Assembly (NCBI RefSeq): GCF_002933295.1
Contig: NZ_PSSW01000005.1
Location: 124,001-188,000 of the forward strand
From: Marinobacter flavimaris
Lineage (GTDB): Bacteria > Pseudomonadota > Gammaproteobacteria > Pseudomonadales > Oleiphilaceae
DNA length: 64,000 nucleotides
Reading direction: 5' to 3'
Under the pieces are notes generated by a model. That model had not been told where the DNA came from. It worked only from the letters and a program-made list of their open reading frames with translations, and made no database searches. This document shows positions 63,573-64,000 of the stretch, in pieces. Position 1 is the first letter of the stretch; every line of letters starts with the position of its first letter. A program made the translations under genes and the position numbers.

Positions 63573-64000
63573 TCAGCCTGGTCGACGGTTGTCTTCGTAC
63601 ACTTTTTCCAGAGCCCGGATCTGTGGCTGCCACTGGTCCAGCCAATGTTTGATGTCTTTGGGAATTCGTGCAGTTTTCGGCCATGGCACCGGATACTGTG
63701 CGGGCTGGAACATGGGTGCAAACAGGGCGGCTGCGGTCAGGTCTGCGCGCGAAAACTGGTCGCCGGCCAGGAAAGGCCTTTCGGCGTAGATGGCAGCCAG
63801 CTCGGTGAGCAACTCTTCCATGACCTGGCGGGACTTTTCAGAGGTTTTTTCGTTGATCTTCATCCACTGACGCATGACTTCATCAACCCGGCTGAAAGCA
63901 AGGCTGAGCAGTATCCGGTTATAGAAAGGCGTTCCCGCGGCCAGCATGGGCACCACAATTTTGGGGCGCTGCAGGAAGTGGTGGTAGGAATAGCAGCGGA
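63573..64000 (-). CDS. Glutathione S-transferase family protein (5' end missing)
   Basis: The frame stays open to the right edge, so the N-terminal thioredoxin-like domain lies outside. The visible part is the helical C-terminal domain: PFYNRILLSLAFSRVDEVMR, then KSRQVMEELLTELAAIYAERP and FLAGDQFSRADLTAAALFAP, the last being the helix-capping motif of GST proteins. Substrate unknown. The 108-base gap to the desaturase gene shows nothing else. Confidence 0.82.
   Translation of the reverse strand, partial: RCYSYHHFLQRPKIVVPMLAAGTPFYNRILLSLAFSRVDEVMRQWMKINEKTSEKSRQVMEELLTELAAIYAERPFLAGDQFSRADLTAAALFAPMFQPAQYPVPWPKTARIPKDIKHWLDQWQPQIRALEKVYEDNRRPG

Overview
The window is about 58% GC chromosomal DNA from a gammaproteobacterium, most likely Marinobacter or a close relative. 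This is inferred from gene content: an alkane-type rubredoxin and rubredoxin reductase, a long-chain alcohol oxidation cluster (lao), acyl-CoA enzymes, several cyclic-di-GMP proteins, and blocks whose order matches what I remember of Pseudomonas aeruginosa (phoR-phoB-ubiA-ubiC with rubA-rubB; coaD-laoABC/laoR; engB, cytochrome c4, dsbA, nuclease; rpmG-rpmB-radC-coaBC-dut-algC-argB; speD-osmC-vfr). No rRNA, tRNA, CRISPR array, prophage or insertion sequence was recognised. No gap between genes exceeds about 300 bases.

Layout. 1-5010: end of a response regulator, then phoB-phoR behind a Pho box, ubiC-ubiA and hpt. 5275-7647: rubredoxin, rubredoxin reductase and thioesterase II. 7652-12000: an EAL sensor protein, a flavodoxin and a diguanylate cyclase. 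12152-18960: phosphate transporter, small unknown gene, PLP-dependent aspartate decarboxylase, DUF503 protein, and a TetR/AidB-like acyl-CoA dehydrogenase pair. 19233-25836: SutA-like protein, orphan lipase foldase, hemB, ppk, YdgA-family protein, coaD. 26101-30857: laoA, laoB, laoC and divergent laoR. 31148-35650: a TRAP transporter with gluconokinase and a GntR-type LacI regulator behind a perfect operator. 35658-41522: engB, cytochrome c4, dsbA, a nuclease, L33 and L28, radC, coaBC. 41564-49701: dut, algC, argB, an unknown membrane-anchored protein, argE, argA. 49675-58920: lipoprotein aminopeptidase, a giant PilZ/DUF1631/GGDEF/EAL protein, phosphoribulokinase, pirin, speD, OsmC protein, vfr. 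59004-64000: modABC, a monoacylglycerol-lipase-like hydrolase, a sterol-desaturase-family protein and a partial glutathione S-transferase.

The most unusual signal is a family of five intergenic elements (14095-14201, 16480-16593, 25934-26043, 28418-28525, 48220-48332). Each has two 27-29 base arms that pair perfectly or nearly so, but the arm sequence differs almost completely between copies. The arms enclose a conserved 52-58 base core that folds into two small hairpins. On one strand all ten apical loops read A-N-GGA-Y, the signature of CsrA/RsmA binding hairpins. In four of five copies the GGA strand is the sense strand of the flanking genes. This is the reverse of a normal MITE, where terminal repeats are the conserved part.

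Regulatory sites readable by eye include a Pho box before phoB, a 16-base palindrome between the -35 and -10 of the lao promoter, the palindrome ATGTTACCGGTAACAT before the TRAP/gluconate operon, a 13-base palindrome inside the rubredoxin promoter, and a TetR-type inverted repeat before the AidB-like operon.
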